A stretch of DNA of 64,000 bases from an uncultured Bacteroidota bacterium (lineage in GTDB: Bacteria > Bacteroidota > Bacteroidia > Bacteroidales > F082), in contig CAJVXP010000008.1 in assembly GCA_913009685.1 (NCBI GenBank), positions 1-64,000 of the forward strand, given 5' to 3'. The translations under genes and the position numbers were made by a program. Below the pieces are notes generated by a model. That model was not told the DNA's origin and did no database searches. It worked only from the letters and a program-made list of their open reading frames with translations. Positions 26,907 to 36,042 of this stretch are shown here, one piece after another (the first letter of the stretch is position 1; each line of letters begins with the position of its first letter).

Positions 26907-26936
26907 TTGCATTTGATTGAATTACCATTATATTTG
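26907..26936 (+). promoter_or_regulatory. Bacteroidota-type promoter of the HU gene
   Basis: TTG at 26907-26909 and TATATTTG at 26929-26936 are separated by 19 bp, matching the TTTG-N19-21-TAnnTTTG consensus of the Bacteroidota primary sigma factor. The start codon of HU lies 40 bp downstream, leaving an A+T-rich leader. Confidence 0.65.
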
Positions 26937-26976
26937 TTACATCAATTGTTTAAATATTAATTAAAAATTAAAAATT

Positions 26977-27249
26977 ATGAACAAAGCTGAATTGATTGAC
27001 GCGATGGCTACAGGTGCGGGCTTGAGTAAAGCAGATGCAAAAAAAGCGCTTGATGCTTTTGTTAGTTCCACCACTGATGCTCTCAAAAGAGGTGAGCGTG
27101 TTGCATTGGTAGGATTCGGATCATTTTCTGTTTCCACCCGCTCGGCCAGAAAAGGCCGCAATCCGCAAACGGGTAAAGAAATTAGTATTCCTGCTAAAAA
27201 AGTTGTTAAGTTTAAAACAGGTGCTGACTTGTCAAAAGGTGTAAAATAA
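26977..27249 (+). CDS. hup: HU family DNA-binding protein
   Basis: A 90-residue HU/IHF protein, a dimeric nucleoid protein that bends DNA. N-terminal helices (MNKAELIDAMATGAGLSKAD), then the GFGSFSVSTRSARKGRNPQTG stretch that forms the beta-arm base, and IPAKKVVKFKTGADL with the standard ending. Length and motifs are those of ordinary HU. It has its own promoter and terminator and is the only HU gene in the window. Confidence 0.96.
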   Translation: MNKAELIDAMATGAGLSKADAKKALDAFVSSTTDALKRGERVALVGFGSFSVSTRSARKGRNPQTGKEISIPAKKVVKFKTGADLSKGVK

Positions 27250-27266
27250 ATACATCTTTTCTTCAG

Positions 27267-27303
27267 AAAAAATGTCCGGTATCTTAGTGCCGGACATTTT
27301 TTT
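27267..27303 (+). terminator. Rho-independent terminator of HU
   Basis: AATGTCCGG (27271-27279) pairs with CCGGACATT (27290-27298), with A and T runs on each side ending in seven T. Confidence 0.85.
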
Positions 27304-27390
27304 ATGCCCTGATCCGGACAAGCCGGAACCAAGCAGTCCAGACTTCGGGCAGATACCAAATAATATCAAATTGGTACAACAAGTACTGCT

Positions 27391-28008
27391 TTATGTATGC
27401 TTATTTTTTACCGGAAAGTAATCAGGATGTTTCAGGATAAAACGATAGGGGAGTAGTGCATCGTTACCGGCATAATCGACGCCTATACGAGCGGTGGCAA
27501 CAATCTGGTTCTCAGCCGGGATAAATCCGTCATCGAAAATCCATAAAACATTTCCCAACAGGGAAACTCCGTTTTGCTCAAGGGTGATCCCCAGAGCCTG
27601 GCAAACTTTAGCAGGCCCGTTGGCGAGTTGCTTTCCGCCCGAAGGTGTTTTCCGGCGAGTCTGTTGAATTTCAATTCCTTCTGCCGGGATAATACCTCTT
27701 ATCAAAACCGCATGGGGGACATCTTTTGTGGCGGTTACCACATTAAAAAGGTGATGCATACCGTAAGTGAAATATACATAGCTGATGCCTCCCGGCCGGT
27801 ACATGGTTTCGGTACGTGCTGTGCGTCTTCCGTTGTAGGCATGAGAAGCTCTGTCAATAATGCCGGCATAAGCCTCGGTTTCAGCAATCATTCCGCCACA
27901 CAGTTTTCCTCCGATATTGCTGAACAGGTATTTGCCTAATAAGCTTTTGGCTATCTTTATTACATCCGGTTGCCGGTAAAAGGAAACAGACAGCTTTTTC
28001 ACCTTCAC
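27391..28008 (-). CDS. DNA-3-methyladenine glycosylase (AAG/MPG family)
   Basis: 205 residues of the AAG type, which removes alkylated purines such as 3-methyladenine and hypoxanthine from DNA. Marks: LGKYLFSNIGGKL, IAETEAYAG with the catalytic Glu, DRASHAYNGRRTARTETMY, GGISYVYFTYGMHHLFNV, and PHAVLIRGIIPAEGI, followed by LANGPAKVCQALGI. The start is probably GTG at 28008, the base next to the stop of the upstream outer-membrane gene (no gap); a second GTG is two codons in. It shares a transcript with that gene. Confidence 0.93.
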   Translation of the reverse strand: MKVKKLSVSFYRQPDVIKIAKSLLGKYLFSNIGGKLCGGMIAETEAYAGIIDRASHAYNGRRTARTETMYRPGGISYVYFTYGMHHLFNVVTATKDVPHAVLIRGIIPAEGIEIQQTRRKTPSGGKQLANGPAKVCQALGITLEQNGVSLLGNVLWIFDDGFIPAENQIVATARIGVDYAGNDALLPYRFILKHPDYFPVKNKHT

Positions 28009-28728
28009 CTAATTAAGATAATAGGTATAGCCCAGACTGGCTGTTATGAATATAAGATTCATTTTTATGCCTATATCGTACGGATTATCATTCCATCCAA
28101 TGCCGGTAACATGCTTAAAGTTGGCTTTGGAATATAGAAACCGTCCTTCGAAAAAGAAGCCATGGTTTTTTAGTTTGAAGTGAAATTTGGTCCCTGCCCC
28201 GTAAGCAAAGGAAAATGTCTTGCTGCGGTAACGATAATAGTCATAGGGTTTATTGGGTCCGGGAGGAATAATGCTGGTAAAAACATATTGATACTCCGGT
28301 GAATAGGTTCCGAGGAAACCTCCCAGCAAAGAAATTTCCCAGAAAAACTTCTTTCCAACGGGCAGGGACAGATAGGGTCTGAAAAAGAAACCGCCCAGCG
28401 ACCACCCTTCCGTACTCGTTATCTGCTTTTGTGTATCATCCATTATATTTTCATAATATTTACCCAACTTGTTGTAGCTGTATTTTGCCGAATTGAATTC
28501 TACCTGGATTCCCATGCCGAAATTGTTAGTAAGCTGGTAGTCGTATGCAACCTGAATGTGATATCCCGTGGCTGCCACCCCTGAAGAGCTGTCTGCAAGA
28601 TTGTTGTCTGCCAAATCTCCCATGGGGAACATTGCTCCGGCAGAAAGACCAAATGTCTGCATTCCCACCTGACTAAATACGGAAACCGAAAATAAAAAGA
28701 CAGACATAAAAAGGATAAGTTTTTTCAT
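28009..28728 (-). CDS. Outer-membrane beta-barrel protein
   Basis: 239 residues with a signal peptide (LILFMSVFLFSVSVFS-Q) and about eight to ten alternating strands rich in Tyr and Phe (GYHIQVAYDYQLTNNFGMGI, FFFRPYLSLPVGKKFFWEI, FEGRFLYSKANF), ending in a strand with a terminal aromatic run (ASLGYTYYLN) as in small outer-membrane barrels. Probable periplasmic-facing turns are short. No function can be assigned. It is followed without a gap by the DNA glycosylase gene. Confidence 0.75.
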   Translation of the reverse strand: MKKLILFMSVFLFSVSVFSQVGMQTFGLSAGAMFPMGDLADNNLADSSSGVAATGYHIQVAYDYQLTNNFGMGIQVEFNSAKYSYNKLGKYYENIMDDTQKQITSTEGWSLGGFFFRPYLSLPVGKKFFWEISLLGGFLGTYSPEYQYVFTSIIPPGPNKPYDYYRYRSKTFSFAYGAGTKFHFKLKNHGFFFEGRFLYSKANFKHVTGIGWNDNPYDIGIKMNLIFITASLGYTYYLN

Positions 28729-28845
28729 GATACAGTATTATAATTTATAACAAAGGTAACAAATTAGTTGTTGTTTTGCTACTATTGTACCGGAATAGGA
28801 ATATTCTGGCAATTATAGCCACAAACAAAAACCCGAAAATCTGTT

Positions 28846-30774
28846 TCACAATTCCAGCTTCAACTCATCATACAAACGCAAACGTTCATCTTTTTGCCGG
28901 ATAAGTGTGCCGTTATCAAGTAACCATTCAATAACAGAGAGTATTTTATCTTCTTCAAAATCAGGCACAAAAGGTACAATTTCGTATAAATGCCTGGCAT
29001 TATTGGATAGTAGTGTTTTAATTTTGCTTTCAATTTGTCCGAATTCAAGTGTGTTAAGGCCTGTTTCATTCACCGAGAGACACACATCGCAAATACCACA
29101 ACGGTTTCCGCGGGCTTCACCAAAATAACGTAACAGCTGAACATTTCGGCACTCGCGGTTGTTGTTCAGAAAATCAATCAAAGCCTCTAACCGTTGTGCA
29201 GCAGCATCTTTCAGGTTCTGGTAGTTTTCTTTGGAAAATCCGATATTTATAGAGGGTAGTCTAACCGTATTATAAAAAATCTGAGGCTGTGATTTCAACG
29301 GAAAGTAGCTGATAATCTTTAACTTACTCAGGTAAGACAAGGCAGCGATAACTTGTTCGGGTTTCAGAGCGGTACGCTTTGCAATTTGCTTTTCGTAAAT
29401 ATTCACATAATCGGTAAACAATCCGCCATAGGAGCGTAGCATCTCTTTCAAAAGCCTTTCGAACTTTGCGTTTTCAACAATAAAACGATACAGTTGCTCA
29501 TTATTCAGCAGAATCTTCATTCTTGAATAGTGGCCTCCTGATTCATCAAAGGCGATAAAGCCTTCCTTTTCCAAAAGCTTAATTGCGTTGTATGTGGTGA
29601 GTAGTCCGAAACCATAATAATTTACGAAATCGGTAATTTTGAAATTATACCCCATATCTTTACCACTGCCTTCAGGGATATTAAAATAGTTCCCCAACGC
29701 ACTGTAAATATTCCGGATGGCTTTTATGTCGGGGAAAGATTCGGTGAGTTGTTTTTTGGCGTGGCCGATATCCTGGTTATTAAAAAGGAGGGAAGCCACT
29801 GCCGGTTTTCCATCGCGCCCGGCACGCCCCGCTTCCTGGAAATATGACTCCAGACAATCGGGAAGGTTGTAATGAATAACCTGCCGTACGTCGGGTTTGT
29901 CTATGCCCATTCCGAAAGCATTGGTAGCGACCATAATTCTTATCTGTCCGAGGTTCCAGGCATGTTGCCGCTGGCTTCGCAATCTGTTGTCGAGTCCGGC
30001 ATGATAGGAGGTGGCCGGTATTTTGTTTTTCAATAGAATCTCTGCCAGCTCAAGGGTTTTTTTCCGGCTTCGCACATACACAATGGCAGCACCTTTTGTG
30101 TTTTTTAAAAGGTGGATGATACGGCTGATTTTGTCGTTTTCTTTATAAATGCGGTAGGCAAGATTTCTGCGCTCGAAGCTGCTCCTAAAGACATTTGCCA
30201 ATTTGAAACGAAGCTTATCCATTATGTCTTCCACAACCCTTGGGGTAGCTGTTGCCGTAAGAGCCAATACCGGAACATCCGGAAAAAAGGTTCTTATTTC
30301 AGCAATTCTCAAATAGGGAGGCCGAAAATTATAACCCCATTGCGAAATACAATGTGCTTCATCTACGGCAATGATATTTACATTAATCTTAGCGAGTGCC
30401 AGCTGAAAAGCCGGGTTCATCAACCGTTCGGGTGAAACATAGAGAAATTTCAGTTTGTTATGGATAGCATTTGAAAAAACAGATTCTATCTCATTGTAAT
30501 AAAGCCCGGTATAAAGAGCACGAGCAGGAATGTTCATTTTTCTGAGCCTGTCAACCTGGTCTTTCATAAGGGCCACCAGTGGGGTGATCACCAGGCAGCA
30601 TCCCGGTTTTATCAGGGCAGGAATTTGAAAGGTCAGCGATTTTCCGCCACCGGTAGGCAACAGCGCAAAGGTATCCCTACCGAGAAGTACGGAATCGATA
30701 ATCTCCTCCTGCATAGGACGAAATTGAGAAAATCCCCAGTATTCTGTCAATATTTCTTTTGCCTCTTTACTCAA
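28846..30774 (-). CDS. recQ: RecQ-type ATP-dependent DNA helicase (without HRDC domain)
   Basis: 642 residues. RecQ-family 3'-5' helicase. Helicase motifs in order: FRPMQEEII (motif 0), LLPTGGGKSLTFQIP (Walker A), TPLVALMKDQ, AVDEAHCISQWG (DEAH), LTATATPRV, VATNAFGMGIDKPDVR, and QEAGRAGRDGKPA (motif VI). After the helicase core is the RQC region with the zinc site (C in ECRNVQLLRYFGE, then CGICDVC) and a winged-helix remainder about 560-642. The HRDC domain typical of E. coli RecQ is absent. Several Bacteroidota carry a second, short RecQ like this one. Repair helicase; partners not visible. Confidence 0.92.
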   Translation of the reverse strand: MSKEAKEILTEYWGFSQFRPMQEEIIDSVLLGRDTFALLPTGGGKSLTFQIPALIKPGCCLVITPLVALMKDQVDRLRKMNIPARALYTGLYYNEIESVFSNAIHNKLKFLYVSPERLMNPAFQLALAKINVNIIAVDEAHCISQWGYNFRPPYLRIAEIRTFFPDVPVLALTATATPRVVEDIMDKLRFKLANVFRSSFERRNLAYRIYKENDKISRIIHLLKNTKGAAIVYVRSRKKTLELAEILLKNKIPATSYHAGLDNRLRSQRQHAWNLGQIRIMVATNAFGMGIDKPDVRQVIHYNLPDCLESYFQEAGRAGRDGKPAVASLLFNNQDIGHAKKQLTESFPDIKAIRNIYSALGNYFNIPEGSGKDMGYNFKITDFVNYYGFGLLTTYNAIKLLEKEGFIAFDESGGHYSRMKILLNNEQLYRFIVENAKFERLLKEMLRSYGGLFTDYVNIYEKQIAKRTALKPEQVIAALSYLSKLKIISYFPLKSQPQIFYNTVRLPSINIGFSKENYQNLKDAAAQRLEALIDFLNNNRECRNVQLLRYFGEARGNRCGICDVCLSVNETGLNTLEFGQIESKIKTLLSNNARHLYEIVPFVPDFEEDKILSVIEWLLDNGTLIRQKDERLRLYDELKLEL

Positions 30775-30861
30775 AGATCTTTCTTTTATCCTTCAGGTTC
30801 CCATCGAAACCAAAGGTGTTAATGAAAAGATAAAGGTAATAAAAATTACAGAAAACCGGTA

Positions 30862-32121
30862 CTAATCTGTTGCAGGGGGCTCAATATCTTTTGGATAACA
30901 AAGGAAATATTTGGTTGTGGGCTTTGATAACAGATTGATATTTAGCTGATCAGACACTTCTGTAATATCTTTCACCGTACCATTTTTAAATAAAATATTA
31001 ATATTGTCGGTACCGGGATGATAGGTGTAGTTGGCTGTTTTCTCAAAAAATACAAAATACGCAGTTTCTTCTTCCGTGAGATGATACTTTTTCTTTGTAG
31101 CTTCCCTGACAACACTGATTTTTTCAGGCGAGAAAGGTTCGTTTTGCATTTCAATACGAAACAGCCGGCGGTTTACCAGCGCTCTGCTCAAATGCGACAG
31201 GATTTTGTCGGGGTGATTCATCCATAACTTCAAAGAAGTGTAAATGTCGTAATCGTCCAATAAAGCAAAAGTATCCAATACACGGTTATCCTCCAGGAAA
31301 TGTTTTTCACGTATATCGTTTTCCAGAAAAAACTGTAAAGCCGGTGTGGCTGCTTTTGGCGCATGGTCGTTCATGGCAAGCCATTTGGCGCGTTTCAACA
31401 AATGAGTTGCCATATATTCGGCTACCAGCACCGTTTTATGTAAATAGACCTGCCAATACATCATACGCCGGGCCGTAATGAACTTCTCCACCGAATAGAT
31501 GCCTTTGTACTCAATCACAGGTTCATCACCGGCAATTTCCAGCATGTTCAGCAGCCGTTCGTAGTTGATGGTTCCTTCGGAAACACCGGTGAAGAAACTG
31601 TCGCGTTTCAGATAATCCAACCGGTCCATATCAAACTGACTGGAAATAAGCTTATTCAGAAAATGTTTATCATACTGGTCCTCAAAAATATCCAAAGCCA
31701 TTTGCAGGCTTCCGTCAAATTCTTTGTTTAGGCGTTGCATAAACCACAGCGAAATCTGCTCGTGGCTCACGGTGTTTACAATGCTGTGCTCCAATGCATG
31801 CGAATAAGGCCCGTGCCCCACATCGTGCAACAGCATAGCCGTTTCCGTTGCATGCTGTTCCTCTTTTGTGATAGGATGTCCTTTCCATCGTAGTTCGGAC
31901 AGAGCCCTGGTCATCAAGTGCATGGCTCCGAGGGAGTGATGAAAACGGGTGTGTAAAGCTCCGGGATAAACCAAATGCGCGAGGCCCAGCTGCTTTATCC
32001 GGCGTAATCGCTGAAAATCAGGGTGTTCTATAATGTCGAAAATCTTATCGTCGGTGATGGAAATAAACCCGTAAACCGGATCGTTGAAAATTTTACGCTT
32101 GTTAATCTGCAGATTGCTCAT
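30862..32121 (-). CDS. HD-domain phosphohydrolase (dGTPase/SAMHD1-like)
   Basis: 419 residues with a full HD metal site: RFHHSLGAMHL (first His), LLHDVGHGPYSHALEH (HD pair), and FDMDRLDYLKRD (last Asp). The first half is an HD fold of the dGTPase-like kind; the C-terminal part (about 300-419) is a variable region. Members hydrolyse dNTPs or other nucleotides, but many are uncharacterised. It faces away from porX; the start is about 160 bp from that gene. Normal length for the Bacteroidota family. Function not proven. Confidence 0.9.
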   Translation of the reverse strand: MSNLQINKRKIFNDPVYGFISITDDKIFDIIEHPDFQRLRRIKQLGLAHLVYPGALHTRFHHSLGAMHLMTRALSELRWKGHPITKEEQHATETAMLLHDVGHGPYSHALEHSIVNTVSHEQISLWFMQRLNKEFDGSLQMALDIFEDQYDKHFLNKLISSQFDMDRLDYLKRDSFFTGVSEGTINYERLLNMLEIAGDEPVIEYKGIYSVEKFITARRMMYWQVYLHKTVLVAEYMATHLLKRAKWLAMNDHAPKAATPALQFFLENDIREKHFLEDNRVLDTFALLDDYDIYTSLKLWMNHPDKILSHLSRALVNRRLFRIEMQNEPFSPEKISVVREATKKKYHLTEEETAYFVFFEKTANYTYHPGTDNINILFKNGTVKDITEVSDQLNINLLSKPTTKYFLCYPKDIEPPATD

Positions 32122-32279
32122 AATTTTTGTTAAATTTGTTTTCTCCGATAAATATAACGGAAGAAAAACCGGAACTTTGCCTTTGACAGATATCCGGCTG
32201 CAAAAATGTGGCTATTTTAAAATTAAATACAAAGATACGCCATATACCGGACAATCAGTGAGAACAAAAATAATCGAAA

Positions 32280-33836
32280 ATGAATAAAACACGCATACTT
32301 TGGGCAGATGATGAAATAGTCATGTTGAAACCTCACATTATTTATCTTGAAGAGAAAGGATTCGATGTGGTTGCTGTGAATAGCGGGAGTGAAGCTCTGG
32401 ACCTCGTTACCGAAGAAAATTTTGATATTATTTTTCTGGATGAACAAATGCCTGGTTTAAGCGGTATTGAAGTTCTGGAAAGAATAAAAGAGATACGCCC
32501 GAATATTCCGGTGGTTATGATTACCAAAAGTGAAGAAGAGTCTATTATGGAAGATGCTATCGGCTCTAATATTGCCGATTATCTGATAAAGCCCGTAAAA
32601 CCCAGCCAGATTCTTCTGTCGCTCAAACGCAACCTGGAAAACAAGAAACTGGCGGGAGAGAAGGCTACTCAGATTTACCAGCAGGAGTTTCGCGAAATAA
32701 GCATGCGGCTTCAGGAAAGACTTACCTGCGAGGGGTGGGGCGACGTGTATCGAAAATTAGTTCGCTGGGATATCGAGCTCGAAAAATCGGATGATGAGGG
32801 TATTAGCGAGGTTCTGAAAATGCAAATGAACGAAGCCAATATGGGCTTTGCGAAATTCTACGAACGTAATTATGCCGACTGGCTCTATGGTAACACGGAA
32901 GATAAGCCTGTTCTTTCGCATACGTTGATTAAAGAGAAGATTTTTCCGCAGCTGGAAGATGGTAAAAGGATTTTTTTGCTCGTTGTCGATAATCTGCGTT
33001 ATGACCAATGGAAGATTATTGAGCCTATGATAGGTGAATATCTTCGCGTGGATGAGGACAATTTGTATTACAGTATATTGCCCACCACAACACAATATGC
33101 CCGCAATGCTTTGTTCTCCGGAATGATGCCTTTGGAAATTCGCAAACGTTATCCCCGGCTTTGGACAGATGAACAGGACGAAGGGACAAAGAACCAGTTC
33201 GAGGCCGAGCTGCTGGGAGAACAACTGAAGCGTTACGGGAAAAAAATAAAGTATTCCTACAATAAAATTCTTCGTCAGGAAGCCGGGCGGAAGCTGGCAG
33301 AAAATATTGCTAATCTGATGGAGTATGACCTGAATGTCATTGTGTACAATTTTGTGGACATGCTCTCCCATGCACGTACCGAGATGGAGATTATCCGGGA
33401 ACTGGCCGATGACGAACCAGCTTATCGCTCGCTGATGAAATCGTGGTTTGAGCACTCTTCGCTGTTCGATATCATCAAATATCTGTCTGATAAAAATGTG
33501 AAGATAATAATTACCACCGACCACGGCTCGATCCGGGTGCAGAGTCCTGTAAAAATTCTTGGCGACCGCAATGTAAATACCAATTTAAGATACAAATTCG
33601 GGAAAAGTCTGGCCTACAATGCTAAAGAGGTCTTTGAGATGAAAGATTCCGAGAAATTTTTCCTCCCCAAACAAAATGTGAGTACCCGTTGGGTTTTTAC
33701 CCGCGGAGCTGATTTCTTTGCCTATCCTAATAATTACAACTACTATGCACGCTATTACTCCAATACGTTTCAGCACGGTGGTATCTCAATGCAGGAGATT
33801 ATGATTCCCGTTATAACACTGAGTTCAAAGATGTAA
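32280..33836 (+). CDS. porX: PorX-type T9SS response regulator with PglZ domain
   Basis: 518 residues. A receiver (residues 1-120) has acidic D10/D11, phospho-acceptor D54 (FLDEQMPGLSG) and K104. The C-terminal PglZ/alkaline-phosphatase-like domain (about 205-515) shows the metal-binding residues: D in LLVVDNLRYDQW, T in TTTQYARNALFSGMMP, the FVDMLSHAR motif, the D-H pair in ITTDHGS, and a final H in FQHGGISMQEI. PorX works with the sensor PorY to control type IX secretion genes and binds the sigma factor SigP in Porphyromonas. The partner PorY is not in this window. It overlaps tsaE by one base. Confidence 0.95.
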   Translation: MNKTRILWADDEIVMLKPHIIYLEEKGFDVVAVNSGSEALDLVTEENFDIIFLDEQMPGLSGIEVLERIKEIRPNIPVVMITKSEEESIMEDAIGSNIADYLIKPVKPSQILLSLKRNLENKKLAGEKATQIYQQEFREISMRLQERLTCEGWGDVYRKLVRWDIELEKSDDEGISEVLKMQMNEANMGFAKFYERNYADWLYGNTEDKPVLSHTLIKEKIFPQLEDGKRIFLLVVDNLRYDQWKIIEPMIGEYLRVDEDNLYYSILPTTTQYARNALFSGMMPLEIRKRYPRLWTDEQDEGTKNQFEAELLGEQLKRYGKKIKYSYNKILRQEAGRKLAENIANLMEYDLNVIVYNFVDMLSHARTEMEIIRELADDEPAYRSLMKSWFEHSSLFDIIKYLSDKNVKIIITTDHGSIRVQSPVKILGDRNVNTNLRYKFGKSLAYNAKEVFEMKDSEKFFLPKQNVSTRWVFTRGADFFAYPNNYNYYARYYSNTFQHGGISMQEIMIPVITLSSKM

Positions 33837-34279
33837 TGAAAAAAGTACTCCTTTCAAAAACGCCTGAAGATTTGCCTGTTGCTGCAGCAAAGATTTTACA
33901 GGATATGGCCACTGAACGTATTTTTACTTTTTATGGAGAAATGGGCGCCGGGAAAACCACTTTTATCAAAGCTTTTTGCCGGGTATTGGGGAGCAACGAT
34001 GTAGTAACCAGCCCTTCTTTCTCGCTTGTAAACGAATATAATGATGAAAACAGAAACAGCCTGTACCATTTCGATTTCTATCGCATAAAGCGTCTTGAAG
34101 AGGCTTTTGACATGGGGTTTGAAGAGTATGTGGATAGTGGAAATTACTGTTTCTTAGAATGGCCGGAGCGTATTTCGGAACTTTTACCTGAATCTTACGT
34201 ATATATTTTCATTGAAGTGAATGCGGATGAGAAGCGAAAGATTACCTATTTTCTTCACAATAAAAAAGATAAACGATGA
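33836..34279 (+). CDS. tsaE: tRNA t6A-synthesis ATPase TsaE
   Basis: 147 residues. TsaE is the ATPase that drives the TsaB/TsaD complex making threonylcarbamoyl-adenosine at position 37 of ANN-decoding tRNAs. Walker A is GEMGAGKTTFIKAF, switch I contains VTSPSFSLVNEY, and FDFYRI with FLEWPERI completes the family pattern. The start codon overlaps the porX stop by one base, and the stop overlaps the next gene by 4 bp (ATGA), so this is a coupled operon. TsaC for the same pathway lies at 60979. Confidence 0.95.
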   Translation: MKKVLLSKTPEDLPVAAAKILQDMATERIFTFYGEMGAGKTTFIKAFCRVLGSNDVVTSPSFSLVNEYNDENRNSLYHFDFYRIKRLEEAFDMGFEEYVDSGNYCFLEWPERISELLPESYVYIFIEVNADEKRKITYFLHNKKDKR

Positions 34280-35499
34280 CTGAAGAAGGAAAATCATACC
34301 TTAATCTTTCCGGCAAAGAAGTCTTATTGCCGAGAGAAGAAACCCTGGAACGAAGACCACAGCAAAAGAAGTTTATTATCGGGATCCCGCTGGAAAAAGA
34401 CGAAAATGAAAGGCGTATCGCTATTGTTCCCAATGCCGTTGATCTTCTCATACAAAACGGTCACGAGGTTGTAATGGAGGAAAATGCCGGCAAGGCAGCT
34501 CATTTTACAAATGAAATGTATGCCGAAGCAGGAGCGCAAATTACACAAACGGCCGCTGAAGTGTGGCAATCGGATATTATTGTAAAAATTGCAGCTCCCG
34601 AAGTTAATGAGATTGATCTGATGCACAAAAATCAGACGGTTTTTTCAGCTCTCATGCCCCAAAGCAGAAACAAAGTCTATTTTAAAAAGCTGATGGAAAA
34701 AAAGGCCATTGCCATTGCCTACGAGTTAATAAAAGACAAAACGGGGGCTTTTCCGCTGGTACGTTCCATGAGCGAAATTATCGGGAATACTTCTATTATG
34801 GTTGCTGCGGAATACCTCAGCAGTCCGAAATACGGAAAAGGAGTGATGCTGGGTGGTTTTCCGGGCATCAGACCATCAGAGGTTATTATTATCGGCTCCG
34901 GTACCGTTGCCGAATATGCTGCCCGCACAGCTTACGGCATGGGAGCGCAGGTGCGCATTTTTGATGACTCGGTTTACAAAATGCGCGACCTTCAAAACAA
35001 GCTCGAATTCAGAGTGTCAACTTCTGTTTTGCAGCCTGTTCTTTTGCTGAAAGCACTCAAAGAAGCCGATGTGGTAATTGCTGCTAAACATTCTTCCAGC
35101 GGACAATCAGCCTGCCTTATTTCAGTAGAGATGGTGAAACAAATGAAACGTGGAGCGGTGATAGTTGATGTGAGTATCGACCAGGGAGGATGTTTTGAAA
35201 CTTCACATCCAACTTCGCACCAACATCCTGTTTTCCAGGAGTTTGGTGTAACCCATTATTGTGTTCCGAATATTGCTTCGAGAGTGCCGCATACCGCTTC
35301 CTATTCGCTCAGTAATTATCTCACCGGGCTACTGCTGAAAATTGGCGAAACCGGAGAAATAAATCATTATATCCTGCGGGACAAACCTTTTAGCAAAGGC
35401 GTTTATATCTATAATGGCGTCCTCACCAACAAAAATATTGCCGACACGTTCGGTTTGTCATTCCGCGATTTGGATTTGCTTATGACAGCCTTGTATTGA
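34276..35499 (+). CDS. ald: Alanine dehydrogenase (Ald/PntA-like)
   Basis: 407 residues. The N terminus IIGIPLEKDENERRIAIVP is the usual Ald/transhydrogenase start, but it is preceded by a 35-40 residue extension (residues 1-38). The NAD-binding Rossmann loop is VIIIGSGTVAEYAARTAYG, and SIDQGGCFETSHPTSH carries the conserved Asp and His of the alanine site. The enzyme interconverts alanine and pyruvate with NAD. Related proteins in Bacteroidota may serve other steps, so specificity is inferred. Third gene of the porX-tsaE operon. Confidence 0.88.
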   Translation: MTEEGKSYLNLSGKEVLLPREETLERRPQQKKFIIGIPLEKDENERRIAIVPNAVDLLIQNGHEVVMEENAGKAAHFTNEMYAEAGAQITQTAAEVWQSDIIVKIAAPEVNEIDLMHKNQTVFSALMPQSRNKVYFKKLMEKKAIAIAYELIKDKTGAFPLVRSMSEIIGNTSIMVAAEYLSSPKYGKGVMLGGFPGIRPSEVIIIGSGTVAEYAARTAYGMGAQVRIFDDSVYKMRDLQNKLEFRVSTSVLQPVLLLKALKEADVVIAAKHSSSGQSACLISVEMVKQMKRGAVIVDVSIDQGGCFETSHPTSHQHPVFQEFGVTHYCVPNIASRVPHTASYSLSNYLTGLLLKIGETGEINHYILRDKPFSKGVYIYNGVLTNKNIADTFGLSFRDLDLLMTALY

Positions 35500-35550
35500 T
35501 GCCCGCAGCTGGTGCAAGTTTTACGCGCCGGCAGTGCAGACGGCTGACTT

Positions 35551-35785
35551 GTTAGGGGCTGCTGAAAAACACTCTATTAGATAATAATCAATAAGATATA
35601 TTAAACTCAGCAACTTCAAATGCAAAGTTTTTGACTGAAAGACGTTAATTTCCCTGCATTTTTTGTTTAGTTAGCCCGTAGCACATCATCTACTTCGTTG
35701 CTATGGCTCGCAGTATTAGTATACAGCTTCGCCTTGCGGCCTTGTATCTGATGCACTACGGACTTTTTCAGCAGACCCTTGTTAG
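35551..35785. mobile_element. MITE-like element, family B, with target duplication
   Basis: Inverted ends GGGCTGCTGAAAAA (35558-35571) and TTTTTCAGCAGACCC (35764-35778) flank a unit of about 222 bp. Both sides carry TTGTTAG (35551-35557 and 35779-35785), a 6-8 bp target duplication. The interior holds a hairpin whose arms read GCCCGTAGCACATCATCTAC and GTATCTGATGCACTACGGAC (inverted with a few mismatches) around 35672-35762. No ORF is credible; the 61-codon frame across its right end is noise. The ends resemble those of insertion sequences with a 'CTGCTGAAAAA' terminus, but the parent is not in the window. Confidence 0.65.
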
Positions 35786-35797
35786 CCTGGGAATACC

Positions 35798-36001
35798 TTA
35801 TTTCTTTTCAGAAGTAGAAGTTATGGTACTGCTGATGTTCATGGGGATTTCCATTCCGTTTCGTTCCACCTTCATTTTTATATCCTGAGTCAGGTGGCTG
35901 ATAAACTTTCCCCCTTTTTTCAGATTATACTTCACCCAAATTTTTTTCTGGGCATTGGCCTGCTGGGGAATAACAGGGAGGACAAATAATAATGCTGTTA
36001 A
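35798..36001 (-). pseudogene. Broken remnant of a secreted-protein gene
   Basis: In this minus-strand frame the text begins LTALLFVLPVIPQQANAQKK, a clear signal peptide, and continues WVKYNLKKGGKFISHLTQDI, which looks like the start of secreted DUF6263-type proteins of about 300 residues. The initiator has gone: upstream codons read ATT-CAA-AAA-TTT-TAA, so the ATG position is ATT and an in-frame stop breaks the signal peptide. After about 67 codons the frame stops, 13 bp from the family B element. The rest of the gene is missing, probably lost when the element inserted. The family call is tentative. Confidence 0.5.
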
Positions 36002-36042
36002 TTAAAATTTTTGAATAATGAAATAATTGAGGTTTATAAAAA

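Noticed and set aside
35703-35888. A 61-codon plus-strand frame
   Set aside because: It crosses the right end of the family B element and the antisense side of a pseudogene; chance frame.
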